Part shown: positions 53,277 through 62,411 of the stretch, piece by piece | Layout: each line of letters begins with the position of its first letter | Position numbering within the stretch: the first letter of the stretch is position 1 | Assembly (NCBI RefSeq): GCF_001277995.1 | Contig: NZ_CP009220.1 | Location: forward strand, 992,001-1,056,000 | DNA from: Corynebacterium deserti GIMN1.010 | GTDB lineage: Bacteria > Actinomycetota > Actinomycetes > Mycobacteriales > Mycobacteriaceae | DNA: 64,000 nucleotides | Direction of reading: 5' to 3' | Translations under genes and position numbers: made by a program | Notes under the pieces: generated by a model | What the model was told of the DNA's origin: nothing | Seen by the model: only the letters and a program-made list of their open reading frames with translations | Database searches by the model: none

Positions 53277-54920
53277 ATGAATCAATCCCTCGTGGTCAGT
53301 GGCTTAAGTGGCGGTTACGGCCACCGCACGTTGTTTACAGACGTCAACCTCACCGTGGCATCAGGCGATGTCATCGGTGTGGTGGGGGTCAACGGTGCTG
53401 GTAAATCAACATTTCTGAAACTTCTCGCAGGTGTGGACACACCCCTTGCAGGCACCATTTCTTTGTCTCCCGTGGATGCCTTCGTGGGCTATCTTCCGCA
53501 GGAACATACTCGTACACCTGGTGAAACCATCGCGGATTACATTGCGCGTCGCACAGGATGCGCGGCAGCCACAGCTGAGATGGATGCCACTGCGGAGGCG
53601 TTTGGCGTTGATCCAGACAACGCCGAGCGTGCCGACGCTTATGCTCAAGCCCTTGATCGATGGATGGCCAGTGGCGCTCCCGACTTGGATGAACGCATCC
53701 CCCTGGTGTTGGCAGATTTGGGTTTTGATCTCCCCATTGACACCCCCATGGATGGCTTATCCGGCGGTCAGGCAGCACGCGTTGGGTTGGCTGCCCTGCT
53801 GTTGTCTCGCTTTGACATTGTGCTGTTAGACGAACCCACCAACGATCTTGACCTTGACGGTCTTGATCGTTTGGAACGCTTTGTCCAGGGACTACGCGGC
53901 GGGGTAGTGCTGGTTAGTCATGATCGTGAATTTCTCTCGCGCTGTGTTACCCGCGTGTTAGAGCTTGATCTGCACCAAAACTCCCACCATGTCTATGGCG
54001 GTGGATATGACTCCTACCTGGAGGAACGTGCCATTTTGCGCCAGCATGCTCGTGATGCGTATGAGGAATTTGCAGACAAGAAGAAAGACCTCGTAGCACG
54101 TGCCCGGACGCAGCGTGAATGGTCTAGCCATGGCGTGCGCAATGCTATTAAGAAGGCGCCCGACAATGACAAGCTGCGCAAGAAGGCGGCGTCGGAGTCG
54201 AGCGAAAAGCAAGCGCAAAAAGTGCGACAGATGGAAAGCCGCATTGCTCGACTTGATGAGGTGGACGAGCCCCGCAAAGAATGGAAACTCCAATTCACCG
54301 TCGGGGTAGCACCCCGATCAAGTTCTGTGGTGGCAACGCTCAACAACGCGGCGTTTAGCCAAGGTGATTACACCCTCGGTCCGGTATCGGTGCAGGTAAA
54401 TGCTGGTGATCGCATTGGCATCACAGGACCTAATGGTGCTGGAAAATCCACGTTGCTGCGTGGCCTTCTGGGCAAACAACAACCCACTACGGGCAGCGCA
54501 ACAATGGGCACCAGCGTGGAGATCGGCGAAATCGATCAGGCTCGGTCACTACTTGATCCTACACAGCCCCTGCTTGAGGCGTTTCAGGTTCATGTCCCAG
54601 ACCAAACTATCTCCGAGGTCCGCACACTGTTGGCTAAGTTTGGGCTTAACGATAATCACGTGGACAGGGGCGTCGACAAGCTTTCTCCCGGTGAGCGCAC
54701 GCGCGCCGGACTTGCGCTGCTGCAGGCGCGAGGGGTGAACGTGTTGGTGCTGGATGAGCCCACCAACCACCTTGATTTGGAGGCGATCGAGCAGCTAGAG
54801 CAGGCCCTTGGCTCCTATGATGGAACCTTGTTGCTGGTCACCCATGATCGCCGCATGTTGGAGGAGGTTTCCACTAATCGTCGGTGGCTTGTCCAGGACG
54901 GCCAGCTGCAGGAGCAATGA
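53277..54920 (+). CDS. ABC-F family ATPase
   Basis: A 547-residue soluble protein with two ABC cassettes and no membrane part. First cassette: GVNGAGKST, signature LSGGQAARVGLAA, Walker B IVLLDEPTNDLDL. Second: GPNGAGKST, signature LSPGERTRAGLAL, Walker B VLVLDEPTNHLDL. Between them lies a charged, coiled-coil linker (ARDAYEEFADKKKDL...; KAASESSEKQAQKVRQ) of the ABC-F type that reaches the ribosomal P/E site. Members protect ribosomes from antibiotics or help translation. Its 3' end overlaps the convergent OsmC gene by 47 bases. Confidence 0.88.
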   Translation: MNQSLVVSGLSGGYGHRTLFTDVNLTVASGDVIGVVGVNGAGKSTFLKLLAGVDTPLAGTISLSPVDAFVGYLPQEHTRTPGETIADYIARRTGCAAATAEMDATAEAFGVDPDNAERADAYAQALDRWMASGAPDLDERIPLVLADLGFDLPIDTPMDGLSGGQAARVGLAALLLSRFDIVLLDEPTNDLDLDGLDRLERFVQGLRGGVVLVSHDREFLSRCVTRVLELDLHQNSHHVYGGGYDSYLEERAILRQHARDAYEEFADKKKDLVARARTQREWSSHGVRNAIKKAPDNDKLRKKAASESSEKQAQKVRQMESRIARLDEVDEPRKEWKLQFTVGVAPRSSSVVATLNNAAFSQGDYTLGPVSVQVNAGDRIGITGPNGAGKSTLLRGLLGKQQPTTGSATMGTSVEIGEIDQARSLLDPTQPLLEAFQVHVPDQTISEVRTLLAKFGLNDNHVDRGVDKLSPGERTRAGLALLQARGVNVLVLDEPTNHLDLEAIEQLEQALGSYDGTLLLVTHDRRMLEEVSTNRRWLVQDGQLQEQ

Positions 54921-55320
54921 TTGTCTGCGTCGTAATGCTGTGATGCACCGAGCGCTTGACGACGCACAACCGCTCAATCTTTTTCGCCGTCGCCGCAATA
55001 AGCTTGTCGAGTTTATCTTGCTCAAGCTCCCCAAAGTCCACATTGAGGGTGTAAAGCAGGTCAGCGATTAGTCCTTGTGCAATGGTGGCCTCAACAGTTG
55101 CGTGGGCAGCAAAATCGTCGCCCAAATGATGGGTAAGCTGGGCTTCGGCCGATAAACCTGCACATCCTGCTACCGCGGCAAAAACTAGCTCGCTTGGCGT
55201 AAAAGCGCTGGAAGTTCCAGCAGGTCCAATGGTGATGTTGCCGCCCGTCGCGCTGGTGACCGTGTACTCATTGGGGGCCGTGCGGGTAGCGGTGAGTGAT
55301 GAAGGGGGAATCTGTGCCAT
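54874..55320 (-). CDS. OsmC family peroxiredoxin-like protein
   Basis: A 148-residue protein of the OsmC/Ohr fold. FTPSELVFAAVAGCAGLSAEA holds the first redox Cys, and KKIERLCVVKRSVHHS the second. It reduces organic peroxides or related compounds. The second Cys is followed by Val-Val-Lys, where most OsmC proteins have Cys-Pro-Val/Ile-Ser. The coding end overlaps the convergent ABC-F gene by 47 bases, which is long for two real genes, but both are well supported. Confidence 0.8.
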   Translation of the reverse strand: MAQIPPSSLTATRTAPNEYTVTSATGGNITIGPAGTSSAFTPSELVFAAVAGCAGLSAEAQLTHHLGDDFAAHATVEATIAQGLIADLLYTLNVDFGELEQDKLDKLIAATAKKIERLCVVKRSVHHSITTQTIIAPAAGRPGQATDD

Positions 55321-55354
55321 GATTGCAGGCTAACACGGGTAGGATACTTGAAGT

Positions 55355-55708
55355 ATGTCGAACCAATTACCTCCATGCCCTGAATGTGACAGCGAATTCA
55401 CCTATGAAAACGGCGCTGTCCTTGCGTGCCCCATGTGTGCCCACGAATGGGTCGAAAGGGAGAGCAGCGATAATGCGGGAGCAGGTGCTGCTGCGATTAA
55501 GGATTCCGTCGGAAATATTCTCGCCGATGGAGACCCCGTATCCATCGTCAAAAGCCTCAAAGTAAAAGGCGGCGGAGCGATCAAGATCGGTACCAAAGTA
55601 AATGGGATCCGTCTTCTTCAAGAGCCCGTTGATGGCCACGATATCGAGGCGAAAGTTCCTGGCTTTGGCCAGATACGCTTGAAATCCAGCGTGGTGAAGA
55701 AGGCTTAA
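55355..55708 (+). CDS. yjdM: Zinc-ribbon protein YjdM (PhnA family)
   Basis: A 117-residue protein with a zinc ribbon CPECDSEF...CPMCAHEW in the first 35 residues and the conserved C-terminal KGGGAIKIGTKVNGIRL and DGHDIEAKVPGFGQIRLKS domain. Once called alkylphosphonate utilisation protein PhnA, it is not needed for phosphonate use in E. coli; its role is unknown. The ATG is 35 bases from the divergent OsmC start, so they share a promoter region. Confidence 0.88.
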   Translation: MSNQLPPCPECDSEFTYENGAVLACPMCAHEWVERESSDNAGAGAAAIKDSVGNILADGDPVSIVKSLKVKGGGAIKIGTKVNGIRLLQEPVDGHDIEAKVPGFGQIRLKSSVVKKA

Positions 55709-55821
55709 GTTGCTTTGAGCGAAGCCTTAATGTTCGCCTTTTGTTGAGAGGTCGACGAGGCCACAAGCGCCAGGGCGGAAAACGCCAACAGGGAGCCAAG
55801 AGTTGTTGGAGTGGGAGTCAT
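55705..55821 (-). CDS. Possible small membrane peptide
   Basis: A 38-codon frame with start ATG 55821 and AAAGGG nine bases before it: MTPTPTTLGSLLAFSALAL.. followed by a polar, basic tail (QQKANIKASLKAT). The hydrophobic stretch could span the membrane. Its stop overlaps the convergent yjdM stop (TTAA). The good ribosome site and sensible amphiphilic layout argue for a real gene; no homologue is known to me. Confidence 0.4.
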   Translation of the reverse strand: MTPTPTTLGSLLAFSALALVASSTSQQKANIKASLKAT

Positions 55822-55923
55822 TGAGGGCCCTTTCGCCAAGAACTTCTCTCAGGTTTTACTAACGCTTCTTTTATATCACTAGGCAATGAAATGGGGAAGT
55901 ATTTTCACATAACAATCTGAGCA

Positions 55924-56433
55924 CTACTTGTCTGGACGCGGCCACGGCATGTGAAGGTGATTTTCCAAGCTCTCATTGTGTTTGCGCAGAAGTTGCGCAT
56001 GCGTCTTAATATCCTCAGGATCCCATTCGCGCATAATGCGAAGGAGATCATTGCGCCGCTCCGCCAATTCTAATTGCAGCTTTTCTCTACCCAACTCGGT
56101 GGGGCGGTGCAGCTTTGCAGGTTGCGAAGGATCATCCACCACTTCAATAAGCTCATTGTTAATCGCTGCTTTGAGCTGGCGGTGCACCGTCGACACATTA
56201 AGCCCAAAGGCCTCGGCTAGCTCATTGACAGTCATGGGGCCTTGGGCGTCGAGACGAGCAAGAAGAACAAGTGCACTGCGATCCATGATGAAGTTTCGGT
56301 TGACGGCAGGCATGTTGTGGACGCTATACCTGGTGACCAGCATGACTTCGTAAGCAAGCTCATCAAAAACTGATTCCTCATCAACAGAGTTGTCTAAAGG
56401 GTTGTCTTGATCTGAAGGCACTGATGAAGTCAC
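55924..56433 (-). CDS. MarR family regulator
   Basis: A 169-residue winged-helix protein: ALVLLARLDAQGPMTVNELAEAF, LNVSTVHRQLKAAINNELIEVV and the C-terminal dimerisation helices (ERRNDLLRIMREWDPEDI) are typical. It is divergent from an MFS gene that is now a pseudogene, with a perfect palindrome in between. If it acted only on that exporter it now has just its own promoter to control. Confidence 0.8.
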   Translation of the reverse strand: MTSSVPSDQDNPLDNSVDEESVFDELAYEVMLVTRYSVHNMPAVNRNFIMDRSALVLLARLDAQGPMTVNELAEAFGLNVSTVHRQLKAAINNELIEVVDDPSQPAKLHRPTELGREKLQLELAERRNDLLRIMREWDPEDIKTHAQLLRKHNESLENHLHMPWPRPDK

Positions 56434-56512
56434 GTGTGTGATCGCCCCTTGGTTGGTTTGATGTTGAGTGGAACGGAAAAATTTCCAAGTAAGACCAATC
56501 CTATCAGTCTAT

Positions 56513-56525
56513 TTGCATGATGCAA
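56513..56525. promoter_or_regulatory. Perfect palindrome between MarR and the MFS pseudogene
   Basis: TTGCAT (56513-56518) and ATGCAA (56520-56525) flank one base. GGAAA/TTTCC arms at 56475-56486 form a second small inverted repeat. Location and shape suit a MarR operator. Confidence 0.5.
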
Positions 56526-56585
56526 TAACTGTGCAATCCTGTCTTAGTCGTTACTTTGGAGCGTGCAAATAAATTAATAAGGAGC

Positions 56586-57476
56586 ATGGTGGATACATCC
56601 CACGAGGCGAAACTTTTCACGCCGACTTTTATCACGGGTTGGATTTCAAACCTTTTGCAGTTCTTGGTGTTCTACTTCCTCATCACCACCATGGCGCTGT
56701 ATGCCATGAAAGAGTTTGGGGCTAGTGAAACCCAGGCCGGCTTAGCCTCTAGCTCGATTCTTTTCCGGATAGTTCATTGACCGCATCGGTCGGCCCAAGC
56801 TAGTGCTCATCGGGGTACTGGCATCGACTATCGCATGTGCACTGTATGTTCCCGTCGATACGCTGCCGTTGTTATATGCCAATCGTTTCTTCCATGGTGT
56901 TGCCTACGCGATTTCTGCGATGGCCATGGTCCAAGATCTGATTCCGTCAGCTAGGCGCTCGGAGGGCACGGGCTACCTGTCAATTGGCACCACGGTGTCC
57001 GCTGCTTTTGGCCGCGCCATTTGCGCTGCTAGTGCTGGGGGCATTCGACTACGACATGTTGTTTATCGTTGCCGTGGGCACGGCCTTTATTGGTCTATTT
57101 TCAGCGATCTTCATGTCCTTCAAAACTCTGAACCAGAGCACACCGTCGAACCAGTGAAGTTCTCCTTGAAGTCGATTATCAACCCACCCGTTTTACCCAT
57201 CGGACTATTCATGCTGCTGGTGTGTTCGCTGGTCTTGGCTACGGCACGATCATGCCCGCAGCGCAGTCGATTTCTGTTGGAGTGGGGGATAAGCGCGAAT
57301 TCGGCTCAGCGTTTTCAACCCTGTTCCTGTTTGTGGGCCTGGGCTTTGGCTTTGGGCCAATGCATGCAACGCTTTCCGGCATTGTCGTCCTCGCAGCAGT
57401 GTTTTACCTCTTTACCCATGCTCGAACTGAGCACGCCAACCATGGGTTCATTGAGGTGAAGTTGCTGGAAAACTAG
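56586..57476 (+). pseudogene. Ruined MFS transporter gene
   Basis: Readable pieces follow an MFS protein: LFTPTFITGWISNLLQFLVF (TM1), IDRIGRPKLVLIGVLAS (motif A and TM3), NRFFHGVAYAISAMAMVQD (TM4), LLVLGAFDYDMLFIVAVGTA (TM6), PPVLPIGLFMLLV (TM7), LGYGTIMPAAQSISVG and FSTLFLFVGLGFGFGP. They lie in alternating frames, with shifts near 56770, 57010, 57150 and 57225. About 295 codons remain of a usual 390 or so, so parts are also deleted. Its stop shares CTAG with the convergent nadS stop. Confidence 0.8.
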
Positions 57477-58549
57477 CCCCGCACTGTTGCCACTGCTTCC
57501 TTGATTGCCTCTGCAGCGCGGAGCACATCTTCATGGCTGTGAGTTGTACTAAAGGTACAGCGCACAGCCGTTCGTGCATCATCTTCTAAAACACCGAGCG
57601 CGAGCAACACATGGGAGACCTCGCCAGAACCGCAGGCAGAGCCCGGGGAACATACAACGCCACGGCGTTCCAGCTCTATCAGCACGGTCTCTGAACCAAT
57701 ACCATCAAAAAGAAAGGACGCATGACCAGCAAGCCGCTCGGTGGGGTGCCCTGTGAGGTGAGCACCTGGAATCTCCAGTACCGAAGCAATGAAACCGTTG
57801 AGATCCGGATAGTTTTCCGTTCGTGCAAGCTCTAACGCGGTGGCACAGGCAACCGCACCGGCAACATTGTGTGTGCCACTGCGTCGACCATTTTCTTGGC
57901 CACCACCGTGCAGCACGGGCTCAAGTGGAAGCTTCGACCACAACACACCAATGCCTTTGGGTGCACCAAACTTATGGCCCGACAAACTGAAAGCATCAAC
58001 ACCTAGATTAAACGGCAAATGCACAGCCTGGACGGCGTCGGTATGGAAGGGGGCAGCGGTCGCCGCACGCAGCTCAGTGATGGGTTGAACCGTGCCTACT
58101 TCATTGTTGGCATACCCAATGGAGACCAGTGTGGTCTCCTCGCGGGTTGCTTCTTTAAGCGACTGTGGGGAGATCCGCCCGAAACGATCGGGTTCTAACA
58201 TTGTGACCTCGAAATCATGGAATCTGTGCAGGTAGTCCACGGTTTCTAGAACACTGTCATGCTCGATCGGTGTGGTGATAATATGTCGCCCGCGAGGTCT
58301 TGCTAGGCACGCGCCCTTGATGGCGAGGTTGTTCGCCTCTGTGCCGCCGGAGGTAAACGTGATCTGCGACGCTCGCACGTTAAGGCACGAGGCGATGCGG
58401 TGGCGCGCGTCGTCAAGCCCCGCGGCCGCGGCCTTGCCGATCTCATGGGGGCTCGACGGGTTGCCAAAGGCTGCGGTGAGATAGGGCCACATAGCCTCAA
58501 GTGCTTCTCGACGCAGCGGTGCCGTTGCAGCATTGTCTAGATACAGCAT
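57473..58549 (-). CDS. nadS: NifS-like cysteine desulfurase NadS
   Basis: A 358-residue PLP enzyme of the NifS/IscS type. The PLP lysine is in SLSGHKFGAPKGIGVLW and the catalytic Cys in SPGSACGSGEVSHVL; TSGGTEANNLAIKGA is the cofactor phosphate region. It supplies sulphur for the [4Fe-4S] cluster of the quinolinate synthase NadA encoded in the same operon. Its ATG overlaps the nadC stop (TAATG). Confidence 0.92.
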   Translation of the reverse strand: MLYLDNAATAPLRREALEAMWPYLTAAFGNPSSPHEIGKAAAAGLDDARHRIASCLNVRASQITFTSGGTEANNLAIKGACLARPRGRHIITTPIEHDSVLETVDYLHRFHDFEVTMLEPDRFGRISPQSLKEATREETTLVSIGYANNEVGTVQPITELRAATAAPFHTDAVQAVHLPFNLGVDAFSLSGHKFGAPKGIGVLWSKLPLEPVLHGGGQENGRRSGTHNVAGAVACATALELARTENYPDLNGFIASVLEIPGAHLTGHPTERLAGHASFLFDGIGSETVLIELERRGVVCSPGSACGSGEVSHVLLALGVLEDDARTAVRCTFSTTHSHEDVLRAAEAIKEAVATVRG

Positions 58550-59388
58550 TAGGTGATGTCGAGTCCGAGATCAAGTGCCCGAACCGAGTGCGTGAGGGCA
58601 CCAACAGAGATCACATCGACTCCTGTTGCTGCGATTTTTGCGACCGTGTTGAGGTTTACTCCGCCGGAGGCTTCCACGATAGCGCGCCCACCGATCAATT
58701 CGACGCCTTCGATCAGTTCCTCGATAGTGAAATTGTCGAGCATGATGGTGTCTACACCAGCGGCCAGGATTGGTTCAATCTGTTCGATGCGATCGACTTC
58801 TACCTCCACGCGTGTGGTGTGGGGAAGCGTTGCTTTAAGCGTGGTGAGGGCATCGGTAATGGATTGGCCTGAGGCCTCAATGATGGCCAAGTGGTTGTCT
58901 TTAAGCATGACAGCATCTGACAGTGTGGTGCGGTGGTTAAATCCACCACCATCGCGAACCGCCTGGCGCTCAACTAGTCGCAGGCCAGGAGTAGTTTTAC
59001 GGGTATCAACAATGCGTGCCTTCGTACCGGCTACCTCCGCAACATAGGTGGAGGTCAGCGTTGCGATTCCCGACATCCTTTGGCAGAAGTTTAAAGCGAT
59101 GCGCTCGCCCTGCAAGATCGCGCGGGCATTGCCAGTGATGGTACCAAGGACATCACCTGCCGAAAATTTTTCGCCATCACCGACGGATAGGGAGACATCG
59201 ATGGTGGGGTCGAGGAGATGGAAGGAGGCGTCGATAAGCAAACTACCACTGAACACGCCGGGCTCGCGGGCAACCAGTTGTGCTTGCACCGACGCTGCGC
59301 TGGGGATAAAAGTCTGCGAGGAAATATCGCCCCAGGGGGCGTCCTCGTCGAGAGCTGCGCGCACAAGTTTTTCGATGTGATGGCGCAT
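58549..59388 (-). CDS. nadC: Nicotinate-nucleotide pyrophosphorylase (carboxylating)
   Basis: NadC (QPRTase) converts quinolinate and PRPP to nicotinate mononucleotide. The 279-residue protein shows EDAPWGDISSQTFIP, LNFCQRMSGIATLT, DTRKTTPGLRLVERQAVRDGG cut into its two known blocks, HRTTLSDAVMLKDNH, and the late EASGGVNLNTVAKIAATGVD. The start overlaps the nadA stop (TAATG), giving tight coupling of the two de novo NAD steps. Confidence 0.94.
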   Translation of the reverse strand: MRHHIEKLVRAALDEDAPWGDISSQTFIPSAASVQAQLVAREPGVFSGSLLIDASFHLLDPTIDVSLSVGDGEKFSAGDVLGTITGNARAILQGERIALNFCQRMSGIATLTSTYVAEVAGTKARIVDTRKTTPGLRLVERQAVRDGGGFNHRTTLSDAVMLKDNHLAIIEASGQSITDALTTLKATLPHTTRVEVEVDRIEQIEPILAAGVDTIMLDNFTIEELIEGVELIGGRAIVEASGGVNLNTVAKIAATGVDVISVGALTHSVRALDLGLDIT

Positions 59389-60665
59389 TACTTTGTGCTC
59401 TCTGCTGGTGGAACGACAGAAAGCATGCGCTCAAGTGCAATACGTGCTGGCTCGGCGACATCCTCTGACACCGTGATCTGATTGATGGTGTTGCCTGACA
59501 CCAGCTCTTCAAGCACCCATGCGAGGTAGCCAGGGTGAATGCGATACATCGTCGAGCATGGGCAAATGACGGGGTCGAGGCAGAAAATGGTGTGCTCAGG
59601 ATGCTGGGCAGCCAAGCGTTGCACGAGATTGATCTCTGTTCCAATGGCGAAGGTCGTGCCTGCGGGAGCAGCATCAATGGCTTTGACGATGAAGTCGGTG
59701 GAACCCGATGAATCCGCAGCATCGACAACAGCCATGGGGGATTCAGGGTGCACGATTACCTGAACACCGGGATAATCAGCACGAGCTTTGTCGATCTGCG
59801 CGACAGTAAACCGCTTGTGTACCGAGCAGAAACCGTGCCAGAGCAGGACTTTCGCGTTGTGCAGGTCTTCTTCGGTGTTGCCGCCCAGTGGCTTATTGGG
59901 ATTCCACAATGGCATCTGGTCAAGTGAAATACCCATCGCTTTGGCGGTGTTTCGACCAAGGTGCTGATCGGGGAAGAAGAGGACACGCTGACCACGCTCA
60001 AACGCCCACTCGAGGACAGCGCGCGCATTGGAGGAGGTGCACACAATGCCGCCATGTCGACCGACAAACCCTTTGAGAGCCGCAGAGGAGTTCATGTAGG
60101 TCACGGGGATGATCGTCTCATCGCCGTAAGGGCCGTAAAGATCGGTGAGCTGTTCCCAGCACTCCTCGACGGAATCTAGGTCTGCCATATCAGCCATGGA
60201 ACAACCAGCCGCGAGGTTGGGCAAAATGACAGCCTGCTGATCAGTGGAGAGAAGGTCTGCAGTCTCCGCCATAAAGTGCACGCCACAAAACACAATTGCT
60301 TCGGCCTCCGGACGGGTTTTTGCGGCACGCGCAAGCTGGAAGGAATCACCCACAAAATCGGCGTGCTGGATCACTTCATCGCGCTGGTAAAAATGTCCAA
60401 GGATCACCACGCGATCACCAAGGGTCTTCTTTGCTGCGCGGATACGAGCGTGCAGTTCTTCGTCACTAGCCTGCTGGTAGTCCTTTGGCAGAACCTGTTG
60501 CTTCGGGGTGTGGCTGGGAGCACTGTCATCCTGGGATGCGCCTGGCCCGTACGTGCCGGGCATGCCGGGAAGGTCCAGGAACCAAGGGCCTTGTTTGAGA
60601 TCGTTGTTGCAGGTTTCGGTGGTTTGCATTGCTTGGTTTACCGAAGGGGTCAGTGAAGTTGTCAT
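59388..60665 (-). CDS. nadA: Quinolinate synthase
   Basis: NadA condenses iminoaspartate with dihydroxyacetone phosphate to quinolinate, using a [4Fe-4S] cluster. The 425-residue protein carries cluster cysteines in NLAAGCSMADM, the later HGFCSVHKRF region and VICPCSTMYRIHPGYL, with ILGHFYQRDEVIQHADFVGD near the substrate site. The first 70 residues form an extra tail. No nadB (aspartate oxidase) gene is visible in the window. Its ATG overlaps the ndnR stop (ATGA). In C. glutamicum nadA is repressed by NdnR. Confidence 0.94.
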   Translation of the reverse strand: MTTSLTPSVNQAMQTTETCNNDLKQGPWFLDLPGMPGTYGPGASQDDSAPSHTPKQQVLPKDYQQASDEELHARIRAAKKTLGDRVVILGHFYQRDEVIQHADFVGDSFQLARAAKTRPEAEAIVFCGVHFMAETADLLSTDQQAVILPNLAAGCSMADMADLDSVEECWEQLTDLYGPYGDETIIPVTYMNSSAALKGFVGRHGGIVCTSSNARAVLEWAFERGQRVLFFPDQHLGRNTAKAMGISLDQMPLWNPNKPLGGNTEEDLHNAKVLLWHGFCSVHKRFTVAQIDKARADYPGVQVIVHPESPMAVVDAADSSGSTDFIVKAIDAAPAGTTFAIGTEINLVQRLAAQHPEHTIFCLDPVICPCSTMYRIHPGYLAWVLEELVSGNTINQITVSEDVAEPARIALERMLSVVPPAESTK

Positions 60666-61330
60666 GAAACGAACCTTTTAGTTTGGGTGGGCTGGAATTT
60701 GAATAATTTGGGTGGCCGGTGCGGGGTTCCCGTGAGCACGTCGCCGGTATCGATGAGATCCGGTGAGGTGGCCACGGATCTTCGAAAATTAGCGGCATCG
60801 AGTTTGTGTCCTAATACCGCCTCGTGGACGCTGCGCAATTGGGCGATGGTGAATGTTTCACCGAGGAAGGAGTGCGCAATATCGGCGTAGGCAACCTTGG
60901 TGCGCAGGCGCTCTAGCGCGTAATTGACGATGTCATTGTGGTCAAAGGCGAGCTCAGGTAGGTGATCTGCGGGAAACCACCGGACATTATCGCCCGGGAT
61001 GGCGCTTTCTACCTCATCAGCGCGAACCAATGCCCAGTACACGACAGAGATCACGCGACCTGTGGGGGAGCGATCAAGGTTGCCGAAGGTATAGAGCTGT
61101 TCCACATAGCTTGGGCGTAATCCTGTGGTTTCCGCCAACGTGCGGGCTGCGGCATCTTCTAGCTGCTCGTGATCAGGCAGCCATCCGCCAGGAAGCGCCC
61201 ACTTGTTTTTGAATGGTTCTCGGGTACGTGGCACGAACGGCGTCCACAGACTGGGCAAATTGTGGGGTCCTGGGCGCAGCGCAAAGATAACCGTGGACAC
61301 GGCTACGTCAATGTGAGGGGATGCGGGCAT
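60662..61330 (-). CDS. ndnR: Nudix-type NAD biosynthesis repressor NdnR
   Basis: NdnR (NrtR family) represses nadA-nadC-nadS and itself when NAD is plentiful. The N-terminal Nudix-like domain is seen in KNKWALPGGWLPDHEQLEDAA, RTLAETTGL, but the Nudix box is degenerate (the second Glu of REXXEE is Thr), as usual for sensors that no longer hydrolyse. The C-terminal winged helix includes FTIAQLRSVHEAVLGHKLD and NFRRSV. Start ATG 61330 (MPASPH). The operator lies directly upstream. Confidence 0.9.
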   Translation of the reverse strand: MPASPHIDVAVSTVIFALRPGPHNLPSLWTPFVPRTREPFKNKWALPGGWLPDHEQLEDAAARTLAETTGLRPSYVEQLYTFGNLDRSPTGRVISVVYWALVRADEVESAIPGDNVRWFPADHLPELAFDHNDIVNYALERLRTKVAYADIAHSFLGETFTIAQLRSVHEAVLGHKLDAANFRRSVATSPDLIDTGDVLTGTPHRPPKLFKFQPTQTKRFVS

Positions 61331-61339
61331 CAAACCACC

Positions 61340-61360
61340 TTAAGGTCAATGTGACTTTAA
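61340..61360. promoter_or_regulatory. NdnR operator
   Basis: TTAAGGTCA (61340-61348) and TGACTTTAA (61352-61360) are inverted arms with one mismatch around ATG. The site lies ten bases before the ndnR start, where a repressor would block the only promoter of ndnR-nadA-nadC-nadS. It agrees with NrtR/NdnR boxes described in Corynebacterium. Confidence 0.75.
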
Positions 61361-61474
61361 CTAGTGATCCATCTTACAGTCATCCCGACTCTAAGGGAAG
61401 CGCTACCCACATGTGCGGGGGAGGTCTACGATAGCTTGATGTCCTAACAAAACCGGGTGAAGGGTGCATACCAC

Positions 61475-62401
61475 ATGCTGGCAATGCTTTTCGGGGTGAT
61501 CGCGGGAGCAATCATGCCGATTCAAACCTCGGTGAATAATAGGTTGCGCCAGTCTGTCGGAGCTCCACTGATGGCGTCATTTATTTCCTTTTTTGTTGGC
61601 ACCTTAAGTCTGATCATCGCAACGTGGATTACCAGCGGACATCCCTACCCGGGACTTGCTTCAACTGCTGGTCAGCCGTGGTGGATTTTCATCGGTGGCG
61701 CCTTGGGGGTTGTTGTTCTCACCGGCAATATCGTGCTGTTTCCACGCGTTGGCAGCGTACAAACAGTCATTTTGCCCATTACTGGCCAAATTCTCATGGG
61801 CTTGCTTATCGACGCCTTCGGCCTATGGCATTCCCCGCACGCGCCTTTAACCCTCCTACGCATACTCGGAGCAGTCGCCGTGTTGCTCGGATCCTTGGGC
61901 GCTGTGGGCGTTTTCTCCAAGAAGATTGCAGGTCAAGGATCAGTTCAAGGCGCATCGATTTGGTTGTGGCGTGCTCTCGGCATCGTCATGGGCATGTGCC
62001 AAGCAACCCAAGTTGCCATCAATGGTCGCCTCGGCATCGTCTTGGGATCAGCCGTAGAAGCAGCACTTATTTCCTTCGCCGTGGGCACGGCGGTGCTGTA
62101 TATTTTGCTTGTCCTCACCCGCACACCATGGCGAGGAATCTACAACGCAGCTGGGGAAAAGAACCCGTGGTGGATGTGGACCGGCGGGATCATCGGCGCC
62201 ACGGTGATTTTCAGCAACGCGTTTTTAGCGCCGATTATTGGCACAGGAGTCACCGTGGTGGTCATGCTGCTCGGCATGATGCTGGCGAGCTTGCTTATCG
62301 ACGCCTCCGGCTTCCTCAACAGCCCGCGCCGTACCATTTACCCAGCTCAGATCATTGGTCTAATTGTCATTATCGCTGGTGTGGCACTGATTAGGCTCTA
62401 A
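61475..62401 (+). CDS. DMT-superfamily transporter, DUF606/YdcZ type
   Basis: A 308-residue membrane protein made of two homologous halves of about 150 residues with five spans each. The repeats begin MLFGVIAGAIMPIQTSVNNRLR and IVMGMCQATQVAINGRLG, and both halves end near GLLIDAFGLWHSPHAPLT / SLLIDASGFLNSPRRTIY. DUF606 genes often code for single halves acting as pairs, so this is a fusion. Start ATG 61475 with AAGGGTG upstream; GTG 61457 is the alternative. Substrate unknown. Confidence 0.8.
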   Translation: MLAMLFGVIAGAIMPIQTSVNNRLRQSVGAPLMASFISFFVGTLSLIIATWITSGHPYPGLASTAGQPWWIFIGGALGVVVLTGNIVLFPRVGSVQTVILPITGQILMGLLIDAFGLWHSPHAPLTLLRILGAVAVLLGSLGAVGVFSKKIAGQGSVQGASIWLWRALGIVMGMCQATQVAINGRLGIVLGSAVEAALISFAVGTAVLYILLVLTRTPWRGIYNAAGEKNPWWMWTGGIIGATVIFSNAFLAPIIGTGVTVVVMLLGMMLASLLIDASGFLNSPRRTIYPAQIIGLIVIIAGVALIRL

Positions 62402-62411
62402 ATCCTTTGCG

